Shown here one piece after another: positions 41,183 through 50,344 of a DNA stretch of 64,000 nucleotides. Below the pieces are notes generated by a model, which saw only the letters and a program-made list of their open reading frames with translations, had not been told where the DNA came from and made no database searches. The position numbers were made by a program, and so were the translations under genes. Numbering within the stretch: position 1 is the stretch's first letter; every line of letters starts with the position of its first letter. The DNA lies in assembly GCA_900318865.1 (NCBI GenBank), contig ONMF01000002.1, positions 62,001 to 126,000 on the forward strand, read 5' to 3'. Source of the stretch: an uncultured Prevotellaceae bacterium. Lineage in GTDB: Bacteria; Bacteroidota; Bacteroidia; Bacteroidales; Muribaculaceae.

Positions 41183-42537
41183 ACAGAAAAAACATCATAT
41201 TCCCATTAGTCTTGTTATGCATGCTCGCCACGAGTTGCGGCTTGTACGACAAATATGTGTCGAACAACAAGATTCCTGCCGACATCATCGGCATGCAAAC
41301 TGCGGCCGACGCACCGGCGCCCGTTTCTTGGCGCGAGTTCTTCATCGACCCGATGCTGCAACGACTCATCGACACGGCCCTGATGCGCAACACCGACTTG
41401 CAAGCGGCACGCATCGCCGTGGAACAAAGCGAAGTGGCACTGAAGATGGCCAAAAAGGCCATCCTGCCATCGTTCTACTTCTCGCCCTCAGGTTCGATAG
41501 CCAACTTCAACAGCAACACTTCGAAAACCTACGACGTGCCGCTGCAGATGAACTGGAACCCGGGGCCCATAGGCAACTACACCAACAAGAAGCGCGCATC
41601 CCGGGCAGTCATGCTCCAAAGTGAGGCGCGACAGGACGCCGTGCGCGCCAACTTGATTTCGGCCGTGGCACAGCACTACTGCCTCCTGCAACTGCTCGAC
41701 CGGCAGCTCGGCATCCTCACCGCCACCGACAGCCTGTGGAACGCCTCACTCGAGGCTCAGAAGATACTCTGGCAAAACGGGAAAATCTACTCCACGGCCG
41801 TCAACCAGCAAGAGGCATCGTGTCTGAACGTGAAGACGCAAATCGTCGACACACGGCGCAACATCCGGTCCATTGAAAACGAAATCTGCCGTCTGCTGGC
41901 CATCCACCCGCAGCACATCGAGCGCAATCAATGGGGAAGACACCCCATTCTGCCCATGGCTGCCGAGAACATCTCGGCCGCCCTGCTGGCCAACCGACCC
42001 GACGTGCGCATGGCCGACTATGCCATGGAAGAGGCCTTCTACAACATGCAGGCCGCACGGGCCGCTTTCTACCCCGGCCTGTCGCTTTCGGGCTCGGTGG
42101 GATGGACCAACAGCGCCGGCGGGCTCGAAATCAATCCCGGCAAAATCTTGTCGAGCATCATTGGTTCAATAGCGCAACCGCTGTTCGCACGCGGCCAGCT
42201 CAAGGGCAACCTTGAGATTGCACGCCTCAACTGCGAGAACCTGCGCAACCAATATGTGCAGACCGTTGTCAACGCCGGCAATCAAGTTAACGAAGCCCTC
42301 GCCGACTGCCAGGCCGCTGGCGAGAAACACGGCTACTACCTCCGTCAGGTGGAAGTCATGCGCGACGCCTACCGCGGCACCCACGAGCTCATGGACAACG
42401 GCAAAGCCACCTACCTCGAGGTCATCACGGCACAAGAGTCGCTGCTCAGTGCTCAGCTCAACGAGGCCATGAACCTCTACGATGCCTCATGCGGCGTCAT
42501 CGAGCTCTACATTGCTCTGGGCGGGGCTGCACGTTGA
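41179..42537 (+). CDS. TolC-like outer-membrane efflux lipoprotein (NodT family)
   Basis: 452 residues, lipobox CMLATSC (Cys about 20). Two outer-membrane efflux protein repeats: ALMRNTDLQAARIAVEQSEVALKMAKKAILPSFYFSPSGSI and ANRPDVRMADYAMEEAFYNMQAARAAFYPGLSLSGSVGW, as in NodT/OprM-type channels. It completes the adaptor-pump-channel operon. The perfect hairpin at 42591-42620 ends the unit. Confidence 0.94.
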   Translation: MNRKNIIFPLVLLCMLATSCGLYDKYVSNNKIPADIIGMQTAADAPAPVSWREFFIDPMLQRLIDTALMRNTDLQAARIAVEQSEVALKMAKKAILPSFYFSPSGSIANFNSNTSKTYDVPLQMNWNPGPIGNYTNKKRASRAVMLQSEARQDAVRANLISAVAQHYCLLQLLDRQLGILTATDSLWNASLEAQKILWQNGKIYSTAVNQQEASCLNVKTQIVDTRRNIRSIENEICRLLAIHPQHIERNQWGRHPILPMAAENISAALLANRPDVRMADYAMEEAFYNMQAARAAFYPGLSLSGSVGWTNSAGGLEINPGKILSSIIGSIAQPLFARGQLKGNLEIARLNCENLRNQYVQTVVNAGNQVNEALADCQAAGEKHGYYLRQVEVMRDAYRGTHELMDNGKATYLEVITAQESLLSAQLNEAMNLYDASCGVIELYIALGGAAR

Positions 42538-42590
42538 CACGCACTCGCCTTTCTGCCTCATCACCGAGGTGGAATGACGACAACTCTTCA

Positions 42591-42620
42591 ACACGGAGGG
42601 GCCAAATAACCCCTCCGTGT
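42591..42620 (+). terminator. Terminator of the RND operon
   Basis: Perfect 11-bp inverted repeat: ACACGGAGGGG (42591-42601) and CCCCTCCGTGT (42610-42620), 8-nt loop, followed by TGCATTTAT. It lies 53 bp after the stop. Confidence 0.75.
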
Positions 42621-42650
42621 TGCATTTATCCCCTAATTGACGTAATTTTG
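42620..42650 (+). promoter_or_regulatory. Promoter of the exonuclease gene
   Basis: TTG (42620-42622), 20-nt spacer, TAATTTTG (42643-42650). The -33 element abuts the preceding terminator stem. Confidence 0.55.
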
Positions 42651-42673
42651 CACGACGCTTTTCCATTTCAGCG

Positions 42674-43165
42674 ATGACCCACTTTGCAGCCATAGATTTC
42701 GAAACAGCCAACACCGTGCGCTCTTCGGTGTGCGCCGTGGGCGTGGTGGTGGTGCGCGACGGCGAGTTTGTCGACTCGTTCTACTCGCTCATCCAGCCCG
42801 AGCCCAACTACTACAACTACTGGTGCACACGCGTGCACGGCCTGTGCTGCGACGACACCGACCCGGCTCCCATCTTTCCCGACGTTTGGGCACAAATTGA
42901 GCCGTTGATCGAGGGGCTGCCGCTGGTGGCGCACAACAGCCGCTTCGACGAGGCGTGCCTCAAGGCGGTGTTCCGCACCTATCAGATGACCTACCCCGAC
43001 TACGTGTTTCTCGACACCTTGCAGGCTGCCCGCCGGCTCCTGCCCCATCTGCCCAACCACCAGCTGCACACCGTGGCCGCCGCCTGCGGATTTGAGCTCA
43101 CGGCCCACCATCACGCCCTGGCCGATGCCGAGGCCTGCGCCTGGATTGCCCGCGAGCTACTGTGA
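42674..43165 (+). CDS. DEDDh 3'-5' exonuclease (DnaQ/epsilon-like)
   Basis: 163 residues, exonuclease domain only. Catalytic acidic residues: DFET (Exo I, about 8-11), VAHNSRFDEACL (Exo II) and HHALADAEA (Exo III, His and Asp). RVHGLCCDDT is the usual loop. Stand-alone epsilon-like proteins may proofread, or trim RNA or DNA; which one cannot be told. Confidence 0.9.
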   Translation: MTHFAAIDFETANTVRSSVCAVGVVVVRDGEFVDSFYSLIQPEPNYYNYWCTRVHGLCCDDTDPAPIFPDVWAQIEPLIEGLPLVAHNSRFDEACLKAVFRTYQMTYPDYVFLDTLQAARRLLPHLPNHQLHTVAAACGFELTAHHHALADAEACAWIARELL

Positions 43166-43225
43166 CACAACGCCGTTTTGATGCAATTTTTAGCGATTCG
43201 TTCACAATATGTTGCTGAAATTTGG

Positions 43226-43233
43226 TAACTTTG
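43226..43233 (+). promoter_or_regulatory. Putative -7 element of maeB
   Basis: TAACTTTG, 59 bp before the ATG at 43293; matches TAnnTTTG. Confidence 0.55.
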
Positions 43234-43292
43234 TGTGCTCAAGCTAAAATATAGGCTCATTCAACGACTTCAACACTTACTATCGAATTACT

Positions 43293-45581
43293 ATGGCTAA
43301 GATAACCAAGAAAATGGCGCTTGACTACCACATGGAGGGCAAGCCCGGAAAAATTGAAATCAACCCCACCAAGCCCTACCAGTCACAAACCGACTTGTCG
43401 CTGGCCTATTCGCCCGGCGTGGCCTATCCCTGCCTGGAAATCCAGGAAAATGAGGCCGATGCCTATCGCTATACCAACAAGGGCAACCTCATGGCCGTCA
43501 TCAGCAACGGAACCGCCGTGCTCGGCCTGGGAAACATCGGTGCGCTGGCGGGAAAGCCGGTGATGGAGGGAAAAGCGCTGCTATTCAAGATTTTTGCCGG
43601 CCTCGACTGCTTCGACATTGAGGTCGACGAGCACGACCCCGAAAAGTTCATCCACACGGTCAAAGCGATTTCGCCCACTTTTGGCGGCATCAACCTGGAG
43701 GACATCAAGGCTCCCGAGTGCTTTGAAATCGAGCGGCGGCTCAAGGCCGAGTGTAACATCCCGGTCATGCACGACGACCAGCACGGCACGGCCATCATCA
43801 GTGGGGCCGGGCTCATCAACGCACTCGAGCTGCAAGGCAAAAAGGCCAAGGACGTGCGCCTGGTGGTGAACGGTGCCGGGGCGGCGGCCATCTGCTGCAC
43901 ACGGCTCTACATGGCGCTGGGCGTGAAGCGCGAGAACATCGTCATGTGCGACAGCAAGGGCGTCATCACCACCAGCCGTGAGGGGCTGAACGAACAGAAA
44001 CGCGAGTTTGCGACATCCCGCCCCATCACCACGCTGGCCGAGGCCATGAAAGATGCCGACGTGTTTCTGGGGCTGTCGGTCAAGGACGTGGTGACGCGTG
44101 AAATGGTGCAGGCCATGGCACCGCGACCCATTGTTTTTGCCCTGGCCAACCCCGATCCGGAAATCGCCTACGACGAGGCCATCGCATCGCGCCCCGACCT
44201 GATTTTCGCCACAGGGCGAAGCGACTATCCTAACCAAATCAACAATGTGTTGGGATTCCCCTACATTTTCCGCGGCGCCATCGACAGCGGCGCCACCGAA
44301 ATCAACGAGGCCATGGAACTGGCCGCCGTGCATGCCATTGCCGACCTGGCCAAGCGCACCGTGCCGCCCATCGTCAATGCCGCCTACAAGATGAACAACA
44401 TCAAGTTCGGCCCGCAATACATCCTGCCTAAAGCACTCGACCCCAGGCTCATCACCGTGGTGTCGAGCGCTGTGGCCAAGGCGGCCATGGACAGCGGCGT
44501 GGCCACCCGCCCCATCAAGGACCTGGATGCCTACCGCCTGGAGCTGCGCAAGCTCATGGGCTACGACGACAAGTTGCTGCGCCGCTTCACCGAGGAGGCC
44601 AAGCGACAGCCCAAGCGTGTGGTCTTTGCACAGGCCAACACCGACAATATGCTGCAGGCGGCCGTCTACGCATTCCAGCATGGCACGTGCTACCCCATCT
44701 TGCTGGGCAACGAGGAAATGATTGCCAAGCGTGCCAAAAAACTCGACTTGGATCTCAAGGGCATCACCATCGTCAATCCCCGTCACGACCGCGAGGCGTC
44801 ACGCCGCAAGAAATTCGCCGGCCTGCTGGCCGGAAAGCACCAGCGCGACGGCATCAACCTCATGGAAGCATCCGAAAAGATGTACGACCGCAACTACTTC
44901 GGCATGATGATGGTGGAGACCGGCGATGCCGACGCTTTCATCACCGGGACCTACGCCGGAGGCGGCAACACCGTGAAGATTGCCAAGGAAGTGATTGGCA
45001 TCAAGCCGGGCTACGACCACTTCGCCACCATGCACATCCTCAACACCAAGCGCGGCGCGTTCTTCATTGCCGACACCAGCATCAACCATAACAACGACAC
45101 GGCCGAGCTGGTCGACATCGCCCGGCTCACCCACGAGGCCGTGAAAAACTATGCCCACTACCCCGTCATGGCCATGGTGAGCTACAGCAACTTCGGCTCC
45201 AACCCCGAGCACGGCCCCATCGAGATTCACGAGGCGGTGAACGTGCTGCACGAGCAGTATCCTCACATCACCGTGGATGGTGAGATGCAAATCCAGTATG
45301 CCCTCAACAAGCAGCTGCGCGACAAGACGTTCCCCTTCAACACCCTCAAGGGGAAAGATGTCAACACGCTGGTATTCCCTAATCTGAGCGCAGCCAACAC
45401 CGTGTTCCAGATGCTGCTCGAAATGGGTGCGGCCGAGGTAATCGGCCCCATCCAGATTGGCCTGAACAAGCCCATTCACTTCACCAGCATCCACACTCCC
45501 GTGCGCGACATCGTGAACTTGGTCACCATGGCCGTCATCGATGCTGCTGTCTACGAGCGGGTGAACGGCGACAAGCGCTGA
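43293..45581 (+). CDS. maeB: NADP-dependent malic enzyme, MaeB type with phosphotransacetylase-like domain
   Basis: 762 residues, the normal MaeB length. The N-terminal malic domain (about 1-420) oxidatively decarboxylates malate to pyruvate: [13 protein letters not shown] (catalytic Tyr), [27 protein letters not shown] and the NAD(P) site [12 protein letters not shown]. The C-terminal ~330 residues are a Pta/Ptb-like domain ([15 protein letters not shown]..., [31 protein letters not shown]) with a regulatory acetyl-CoA role in known MaeB proteins. Single gene with a long terminator-like hairpin at 45694-45733. Confidence 0.96.
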   Translation: MAKITKKMALDYHMEGKPGKIEINPTKPYQSQTDLSLAYSPGVAYPCLEIQENEADAYRYTNKGNLMAVISNGTAVLGLGNIGALAGKPVMEGKALLFKIFAGLDCFDIEVDEHDPEKFIHTVKAISPTFGGINLEDIKAPECFEIERRLKAECNIPVMHDDQHGTAIISGAGLINALELQGKKAKDVRLVVNGAGAAAICCTRLYMALGVKRENIVMCDSKGVITTSREGLNEQKREFATSRPITTLAEAMKDADVFLGLSVKDVVTREMVQAMAPRPIVFALANPDPEIAYDEAIASRPDLIFATGRSDYPNQINNVLGFPYIFRGAIDSGATEINEAMELAAVHAIADLAKRTVPPIVNAAYKMNNIKFGPQYILPKALDPRLITVVSSAVAKAAMDSGVATRPIKDLDAYRLELRKLMGYDDKLLRRFTEEAKRQPKRVVFAQANTDNMLQAAVYAFQHGTCYPILLGNEEMIAKRAKKLDLDLKGITIVNPRHDREASRRKKFAGLLAGKHQRDGINLMEASEKMYDRNYFGMMMVETGDADAFITGTYAGGGNTVKIAKEVIGIKPGYDHFATMHILNTKRGAFFIADTSINHNNDTAELVDIARLTHEAVKNYAHYPVMAMVSYSNFGSNPEHGPIEIHEAVNVLHEQYPHITVDGEMQIQYALNKQLRDKTFPFNTLKGKDVNTLVFPNLSAANTVFQMLLEMGAAEVIGPIQIGLNKPIHFTSIHTPVRDIVNLVTMAVIDAAVYERVNGDKR

Positions 45582-45693
45582 ACGCCGAGCGCACTCCCAC
45601 CACCCGCCGTCCAAAAAACGCGGCATTGCCGGAGGTGACGGCACCGGCGTATTGATTGTGCTTCTCCGAGGAACAATAGATGAAACCGTTATC

Positions 45694-45733
45694 AGCCCCA
45701 TGTTTGCCGCCGGCGGCGCCGAAACATGGGGCT
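45694..45733 (+). terminator. Long hairpin downstream of maeB
   Basis: AGCCCCATGTTT (45694-45705) pairs with AAACATGGGGCT (45722-45733); the loop contains GCCGCC/GGCGGC that can extend the stem. The T-tract is weak (TTTGG). A second small palindrome, ATGCGTC-TGC-GACGCAT, follows at about 45744-45760. The site also carries one copy of the 14-bp motif repeated inversely at 48645-48658. Confidence 0.5.
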
Positions 45734-45773
45734 TTGGCATATCATGCGTCTGCGACGCATCACCATCCCGGCT

Positions 45774-46034
45774 CCCCCTCTAAGGTAGAGGGGGTGGCAC
45801 GGAGGGCCGGGGGTGTGTGCCACACGGCGACACAAGCCCACACACGGGCTCACACACTCCTCCGCCCTGACGGGCACCTCCCCCAACTTAGGGGAGGAAC
45901 TGAACTCCCCCTCTAAGGTAGAGGGGGTGGCCCGCAGGGCCGGGGGCGTGTGCCACACGGCGACGCAAGCCCCCACACGGGCTCACATACTCTTCCGCCC
46001 TTCGGGCACCTCGCCGCTTAGGGGGGCTCCCCTT
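45774..46034 (-). repeat. Modular hairpin repeat, cluster 1 (two copies)
   Basis: Two head-to-tail copies starting at 45774 and 45907 (133-bp period). Each begins with CCCCCTCT-AAGGT-AGAGGGGG, then a GGCCGGGGG(T/C)GTGTGCCACACGGCGAC box, a variable middle, CACA(C/T)ACTC(C/T)TCCG, and a second hairpin of CCTCCCC/GGGGAGG type (clear at 45877-45897, degenerate in the second copy). The orientation is opposite to clusters 2 and 3. They fill the convergent gap between maeB and the C10 protease. Short frames inside are not credible genes. Confidence 0.8.
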
Positions 46035-46058
46035 TTAGTCTCACACGGTTACGGCGCC

Positions 46059-48527
46059 TCAGCGCACCACCACCTTGTGGGCCACACCGTCGGCCACCAC
46101 GACGTAGATGCCTGCGGCCAGATGCTGCTCGTGGGCCGTGCCCACCAGCGCGCCTGCCATGTTGTAGACGGCTACCCAGCGCGCGCCACTCACGGTGAGC
46201 AAGCCTCCGGCGGTTTTCACGGCTACGGCATCATTCGCGACGCTGCCGATGCCCGTGGCATCGTCGATAATCTCAAATGTGTAGCGGTCGCCCCAGAAGT
46301 AATAATGCTTGGGGTCCATCTTGCGCATGCACATCTCGTACACCACTCCGGGCACGCCTTCAAATGCCGAGGCGATGTTGACGGTGACGCTGCCGCCGGC
46401 TGGCACAGTCAGCATGTCGGTGTCGCCGGTGCTGAGCACCCTTTTGGTCTGCTCGTCCATAATCATGTAGGGCAGCGTGCCCACGTAGTCGCCCGTTCCG
46501 TTGTTGGCCACCACGGCACTGGCGGTAATCTTTCCATTGGGCATAAAGTAGGTGGTGGGTTTCAGGCCCGAAGTAACATCCAGATTGTAGTTGTCGCTTT
46601 CCACAACAGTAAGGGGATAGGCCTCGCTGATGATGTTCTCGGCGAAGTCACACACGTAAATATTGTACCGGCCCGGCTCATCGGGGGCGGTGAGCTCGGC
46701 TTTGGTCACCACATCGCCACCGGCGGCCACGCCGATGAGCTGGCCCTCGACAGGGTCGGTGTCAGTGCCGTCCTTGGCAATCATATAGCTTACCACACTG
46801 TAATAATCAGAGCCATTGTTGTGGATGGTGGCGGTCACGTTTATTTTCGACTGGGTGCCCACCCGCTCGGGATAATCAAAGCGGGTCACGGCCAGATGGT
46901 GATTGGTGGCGGGCTGTGAGAAGTACATCACGCCGCCTTTCACCTCGGCTTCCCAATAACCCGGTGAATAATTGCCATGGTTGTACTCCCTGAAGTCGTT
47001 GATGCCTACCTCGGGAATGGAGTAAAGCAGCCACAATTTGTACTGCCCGTCGGGCAACGTGGCCGAGGGGGTGTAAGTGATGGGATTCTGCGACAGGTCG
47101 GTTTCTTTGTAAGAATACGACCAGCCGATTAACCTCGTGCTGTAGAACGTGTTGGACCGAGCCCCCTCTTCGACGCTGTTTCCATCGTTATCGGTCAAAA
47201 AGAACCGGCTGTACATCGTCAGCGACGGCTGGTCGCTGCCTTCAAAATAGCCTTTTCCGGCCACCGAAATGCGTTCGATGAGCATGGGGACCGGCTCGCC
47301 CAGTTTCACCTCGTCAAGGCTGGGGCTGAAGCTTTCCACAAACACCTCCACCAGTTTTTCGGGATCGGGGCCGGGGCCTTCGGGATCGGGATAAATTCCC
47401 ACCACCATGTCCTGCGCGTTGTTGTAGCCGCCTTCAAAGGAGCCGATGCCCTGGTTGCGGGGGCTGAGCGCGGTAATCAAGAAGTAGCCGTTGCTTGAGT
47501 TGCCCCATCCCCAGTTGATGTGATAATAACCCTTGGCATCGCGACCGTCAATCACAAACGAATGGCCACCGGTCGGGGTGAAGCCGCCGTACAGCACGGG
47601 GCGACTGTTGTCCAGTTCCTCGTTGATGAGGTTTTCCCACTCGTTGATGCCCATGCTGGCGCGCCGGTAGTAATGCATGTTGCGATTGTAACCGAAGTAT
47701 TTGCGCAGGCCTTGCATCATGTAATAAGGGGCGGCTGTGCTCGTCGAGCCATATTGCATCCGTGCAGCCAGGCCGGTGTGATACATCAGTGTGCCCACCG
47801 CATCGCCCTGCACCTCGCTGTAGCCGGTTTTGTAGTAGTTAAGCATGTCGTCCCACTGGTAGGTGGTGCTTCCCAGGTCGGCACCCACCGTCTGCTTGGG
47901 GCCATTTTTCATTTCACATTCATAAGAGATAGTGCCTGTGCCATGGGCCGGGTACTTATAGTAGTACATGATTTGTGCGGCGGCTGTGGCCACGCAACCG
48001 GTGGCGGCGCGGTGGGTCTCCCCGTCATCGTCGGTGTAGAGGGGGCAGAATTTGTTGTATGGCTCGTCCTGGTCCCAGCCGGTAGTGAGCAGGGGCTTCA
48101 CCTCTTGGCCGCGGGGCGCACGGGCCGCAGCGGCAGGGGCCGGCGGTGTGCCGCGCAGGTAACGCATCTCCTGCGCATAGGTGTCGAGCATGGCACGCAT
48201 GCCGGCGGGCTGGTTAGCCGGGTCGAAGGTGCCCTCGTCGCTGTAGGCCAACACCGGGGTGGCGCGGTCATCGCCGGCCACAATCACATAGCCGCCGGCA
48301 GCGCCGCTGCTGAACACATAATAATCGGCCACCGATGCCCTGGGGGTGGATTTTGCCTCCAGCACGAGCGTGGGACGATCTACCTGGCCGTGGGCGGCAA
48401 TGCGCTGAGCACGAGTGTGCACAAGTTCTTGTGCAATGGCCTGGGCGCGCTCGGGGGTCACCGGAGCGGCCTGCAGCATAGCAGTGGCCTGCAGCATAGC
48501 AATCAAAGTGAAGAAAAATCGTTTCAT
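46059..48527 (-). CDS. C10 (streptopain-like) cysteine protease with C-terminal sorting domain
   Basis: 822 residues. The signal peptide (residues 1-20) contains a duplicated MLQATA/MLQA segment. A propeptide (about 21-130) resembles the SpeB/Spi domain (ADYYVFSSGAAGGYVIVAGDDR). The peptidase domain (about 140-375) has catalytic Cys178 in ATGCVATAAAQIMYY and His322 in GGHSFVIDGRD, followed by HINWGWG. After a Pro/Gly/Glu linker come beta-sandwich repeats, then a terminal ~65-residue domain (GLLTVSGARWVAVYNMAGALV...GIYVVVADGVAHKVVVR) like type A type IX-secretion sorting domains. Likely a secreted protease of host or dietary protein. Repeat clusters lie on both sides. Confidence 0.9.
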   Translation of the reverse strand: MKRFFFTLIAMLQATAMLQAAPVTPERAQAIAQELVHTRAQRIAAHGQVDRPTLVLEAKSTPRASVADYYVFSSGAAGGYVIVAGDDRATPVLAYSDEGTFDPANQPAGMRAMLDTYAQEMRYLRGTPPAPAAAARAPRGQEVKPLLTTGWDQDEPYNKFCPLYTDDDGETHRAATGCVATAAAQIMYYYKYPAHGTGTISYECEMKNGPKQTVGADLGSTTYQWDDMLNYYKTGYSEVQGDAVGTLMYHTGLAARMQYGSTSTAAPYYMMQGLRKYFGYNRNMHYYRRASMGINEWENLINEELDNSRPVLYGGFTPTGGHSFVIDGRDAKGYYHINWGWGNSSNGYFLITALSPRNQGIGSFEGGYNNAQDMVVGIYPDPEGPGPDPEKLVEVFVESFSPSLDEVKLGEPVPMLIERISVAGKGYFEGSDQPSLTMYSRFFLTDNDGNSVEEGARSNTFYSTRLIGWSYSYKETDLSQNPITYTPSATLPDGQYKLWLLYSIPEVGINDFREYNHGNYSPGYWEAEVKGGVMYFSQPATNHHLAVTRFDYPERVGTQSKINVTATIHNNGSDYYSVVSYMIAKDGTDTDPVEGQLIGVAAGGDVVTKAELTAPDEPGRYNIYVCDFAENIISEAYPLTVVESDNYNLDVTSGLKPTTYFMPNGKITASAVVANNGTGDYVGTLPYMIMDEQTKRVLSTGDTDMLTVPAGGSVTVNIASAFEGVPGVVYEMCMRKMDPKHYYFWGDRYTFEIIDDATGIGSVANDAVAVKTAGGLLTVSGARWVAVYNMAGALVGTAHEQHLAAGIYVVVADGVAHKVVVR

Positions 48528-48558
48528 CCTATTTGGGTTTAAAAAATACTTGATTATG

Positions 48559-48566
48559 CAAAGTTA
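48559..48566 (-). promoter_or_regulatory. Putative -7 element of the C10 protease gene
   Basis: Minus strand TAACTTTG, 32 bp before the ATG at 48527; matches TAnnTTTG. Confidence 0.55.
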
Positions 48567-48707
48567 ATCATTTTTTATGTCAATTTCGGTAGAGAACGTA
48601 CTTTTTCGGATAGATTTCTCAACGCGGATGACTCATGGCCGGAACATGTTTCGGCGCCCCAGGTGCCAGAAAAGTTGCACACGCAGCAATATCAGCGGCC
48701 CGGCAAT

Positions 48708-49089
48708 TCCTCCCCTATGTTAGGGGAAAGGATACGGGTAGGCGAGCTTTGCTCGGAAACCACGAAGTGCTCGCGACCGAACGGGAGCCCGAAGGGCAAG
48801 CGTAGCGCAGCAATGGTTGCGCAAAGCGACGGAGGAGTGTGTGAGCCCTGCACGGTGGCATCGTCGCCGCATGGCACACGCCCCCGGCCCGTTGGGCCAC
48901 CCCCTCTAACTTAGAGGGGGAACCTCAACTCCTCCCCTATGTTAGGGGAAAGGCTACGGGTAGGCGAGCTTTGCTCGGGAATGGTGGCGCGAAGCGACGG
49001 AGGAGTGTGTGATGACAGCATGGGTGCCAGCGTCGCCGCTTGGCACACGCCCCCGGCCCTGCGGGCCACACCCTCCACCTTAGAGGGGG
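48708..49089 (+). repeat. Modular hairpin repeat, cluster 2 (two copies)
   Basis: Copies at 48708-48920 and 48931-49089. Order: hairpin CCTCCCCTA.GTTAGGGGAAAGG, a GGTAGGCGAGCTTTGCTCGG insert, AAGCGACGGAGGAGTGTGTGA, a variable middle, GTCGCCGC.TGGCACACGCC plus CCCGGCCC, then hairpin CCCCCTCT-AACTT-AGAGGGGG (48900-48920). The first copy carries about 60 bp of extra sequence (48755-48815) with its own small inverted repeats, so the element varies by modules. It lies upstream of the C10 gene and downstream of the esterase gene. Confidence 0.8.
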
Positions 49090-49166
49090 ACCTGCCCGGC
49101 ACAGCGCCCGTCATCGCACGTTCCTCGAGGAGGCATTACCTTGCCTCAAGGCATCGCGGCTATCAA

Positions 49167-50060
49167 TTATTTGATGTATCGGCTGAAAAATTTCCACACC
49201 TCCTCACCAGTGTCGATGTCGTCGGTGTGCCAGCGGTGCCCGCCACCCACCACCTCGTAGAGCCACACGTCGCATCCCGTGGGGCTGCCCGTGTAGCGAT
49301 GTTTCACCACCGGATGCCCCGCCGCGCCCTGCAGGCTCTCCACGCGCTCGGTCTCCTCGTGCGTGCAGCGGTTGCGGGCCACCCAGTAGCCCACGGCCAC
49401 CGGCACAGGCAGATAGGCTCCCCAGCCGCCGGCATTGGTCAAGTCGCCCGTCCATTCCGACACGCGATCCTCGGTGCCGTGCACCTCCATCACGGGGAAG
49501 GGGCGCGGCGCCTCGAGCGTGCGGTACATCCACTCCATCGTCAGGCCGGCGATGGGAGCCACTGCTTTGAAGACGTTCTGCTTGCTGAGCGCCGTGAGGT
49601 AGCACATCTCGCCGCCGTTCGACACGCCGGTCATAAACGTGTTGTCTCGACTCAGCCCAAAGCGCTTCTGCACATGGCGCGCAATGCGGCACAGTGCTTT
49701 CACGTCGTCCACCTGCCAGCCTTGCTGAAAGGCATAGCCCACACTCCAGCTGTGCTGCCCCTTGGAATCTTTCAGCGCCAGCGGAATGACCACGGCAAAG
49801 TGATGGCGGTCGGCCGTGGTGACCATGGGATTCTCGCGCCAGATGCCGCCGCCGTAGCCACTGAGCACAAACACCGTGGGAGCGCCGGCCGGCAAGCCGT
49901 CGGGTAGATAGACATCGAAGTGGCGCACATGGCCGTCGACCTTAATGGAATCCTCTACAAACTCACCGGCATGGCACCACAGAGGGGCGAACAGCGTGAG
50001 CAACAGTGTGAGCACTGCCGCCCGCCGAATGATAAAACCGTTTCTCTTCACCTTCTTCAT
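49167..50060 (-). CDS. Secreted alpha/beta-hydrolase, PHB depolymerase/feruloyl esterase-like
   Basis: 297 residues with a signal peptide (basic stretch, then VLTLLLTLFAPLWCHA). The Esterase_PHB/LpqC-type fold is indicated by VYLPDGLPAGAPTVFVLSGYGGG, nucleophile elbow GVSNGG, HGTEDRVSEW (Asp region) and a C-terminal GGGHRW (His). Likely periplasmic or surface esterase acting on plant feruloyl or acetyl esters, but the substrate is a guess. ATG at 50060 is chosen over a TTG two codons upstream. The start is only 27 bp from repeat cluster 3, and no TAnnTTTG box is seen, so the repeat may have displaced or supplied the promoter. Confidence 0.85.
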   Translation of the reverse strand: MKKVKRNGFIIRRAAVLTLLLTLFAPLWCHAGEFVEDSIKVDGHVRHFDVYLPDGLPAGAPTVFVLSGYGGGIWRENPMVTTADRHHFAVVIPLALKDSKGQHSWSVGYAFQQGWQVDDVKALCRIARHVQKRFGLSRDNTFMTGVSNGGEMCYLTALSKQNVFKAVAPIAGLTMEWMYRTLEAPRPFPVMEVHGTEDRVSEWTGDLTNAGGWGAYLPVPVAVGYWVARNRCTHEETERVESLQGAAGHPVVKHRYTGSPTGCDVWLYEVVGGGHRWHTDDIDTGEEVWKFFSRYIK

Positions 50061-50087
50061 CTTCAATTTTTAGTTTTCGTCCATTGG

Positions 50088-50303
50088 TGGAGGAGTGTGT
50101 GAACCTGAGTGGGTGCCGTCGTCGCCGCTTGGCACACGCCCCCGGCCCTCCGGGCCACCCCCTCTAACTTAGAGGGGGATCTCAATTCCTCCCCTAAGCT
50201 AGGGGAGGTGGCGCGAAGCGACGGAGGAGTGTGTGAACCTGAGTGGGTGCCGTCGTCGCCGCTTGGCACACGCCCCCGGCCCTTCCCCACCCTCTTAGAG
50301 GGG
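50088..50303 (+). repeat. Modular hairpin repeat, cluster 3 (two copies)
   Basis: A first copy (50088-50178) lacks the left hairpin; the second (50188-50303) has it as CCTCCCCTA-AGC-TAGGGGAGG. Both share GGAGGAGTGTGTGAACCTGA, GTGGGTGCCGTCGTCGCCGC and TGGCACACGCCCCCGGCCC; the first ends with CCCCCTCT...AGAGGGGG and the second with a shortened version. The two variable middles are identical here, so this pair duplicated recently. Confidence 0.8.
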
Positions 50304-50344
50304 AAACACGCCCGGGCACCCTTCTACATTAGAGGATAATGGTG

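Noticed and set aside
45813-46919. Long plus-strand frame covering repeat cluster 1 and the end of the C10 gene
   Set aside because: It is an antisense frame over the protease plus repeat sequence; composition is repeat-driven, with no start context and no recognisable domain.
48663-49114. Short frames encoding ALRATPSTLEG-like peptides in the repeat clusters
   Set aside because: The same peptide-like strings recur because the DNA repeat recurs; they run through hairpins in both orientations and have no initiation signals.
45774-50303. CRISPR array in the protease/esterase region
   Set aside because: Units are over 90 bp, hairpin-ended, few, and split among three gaps, with no uniform spacers and no cas genes.
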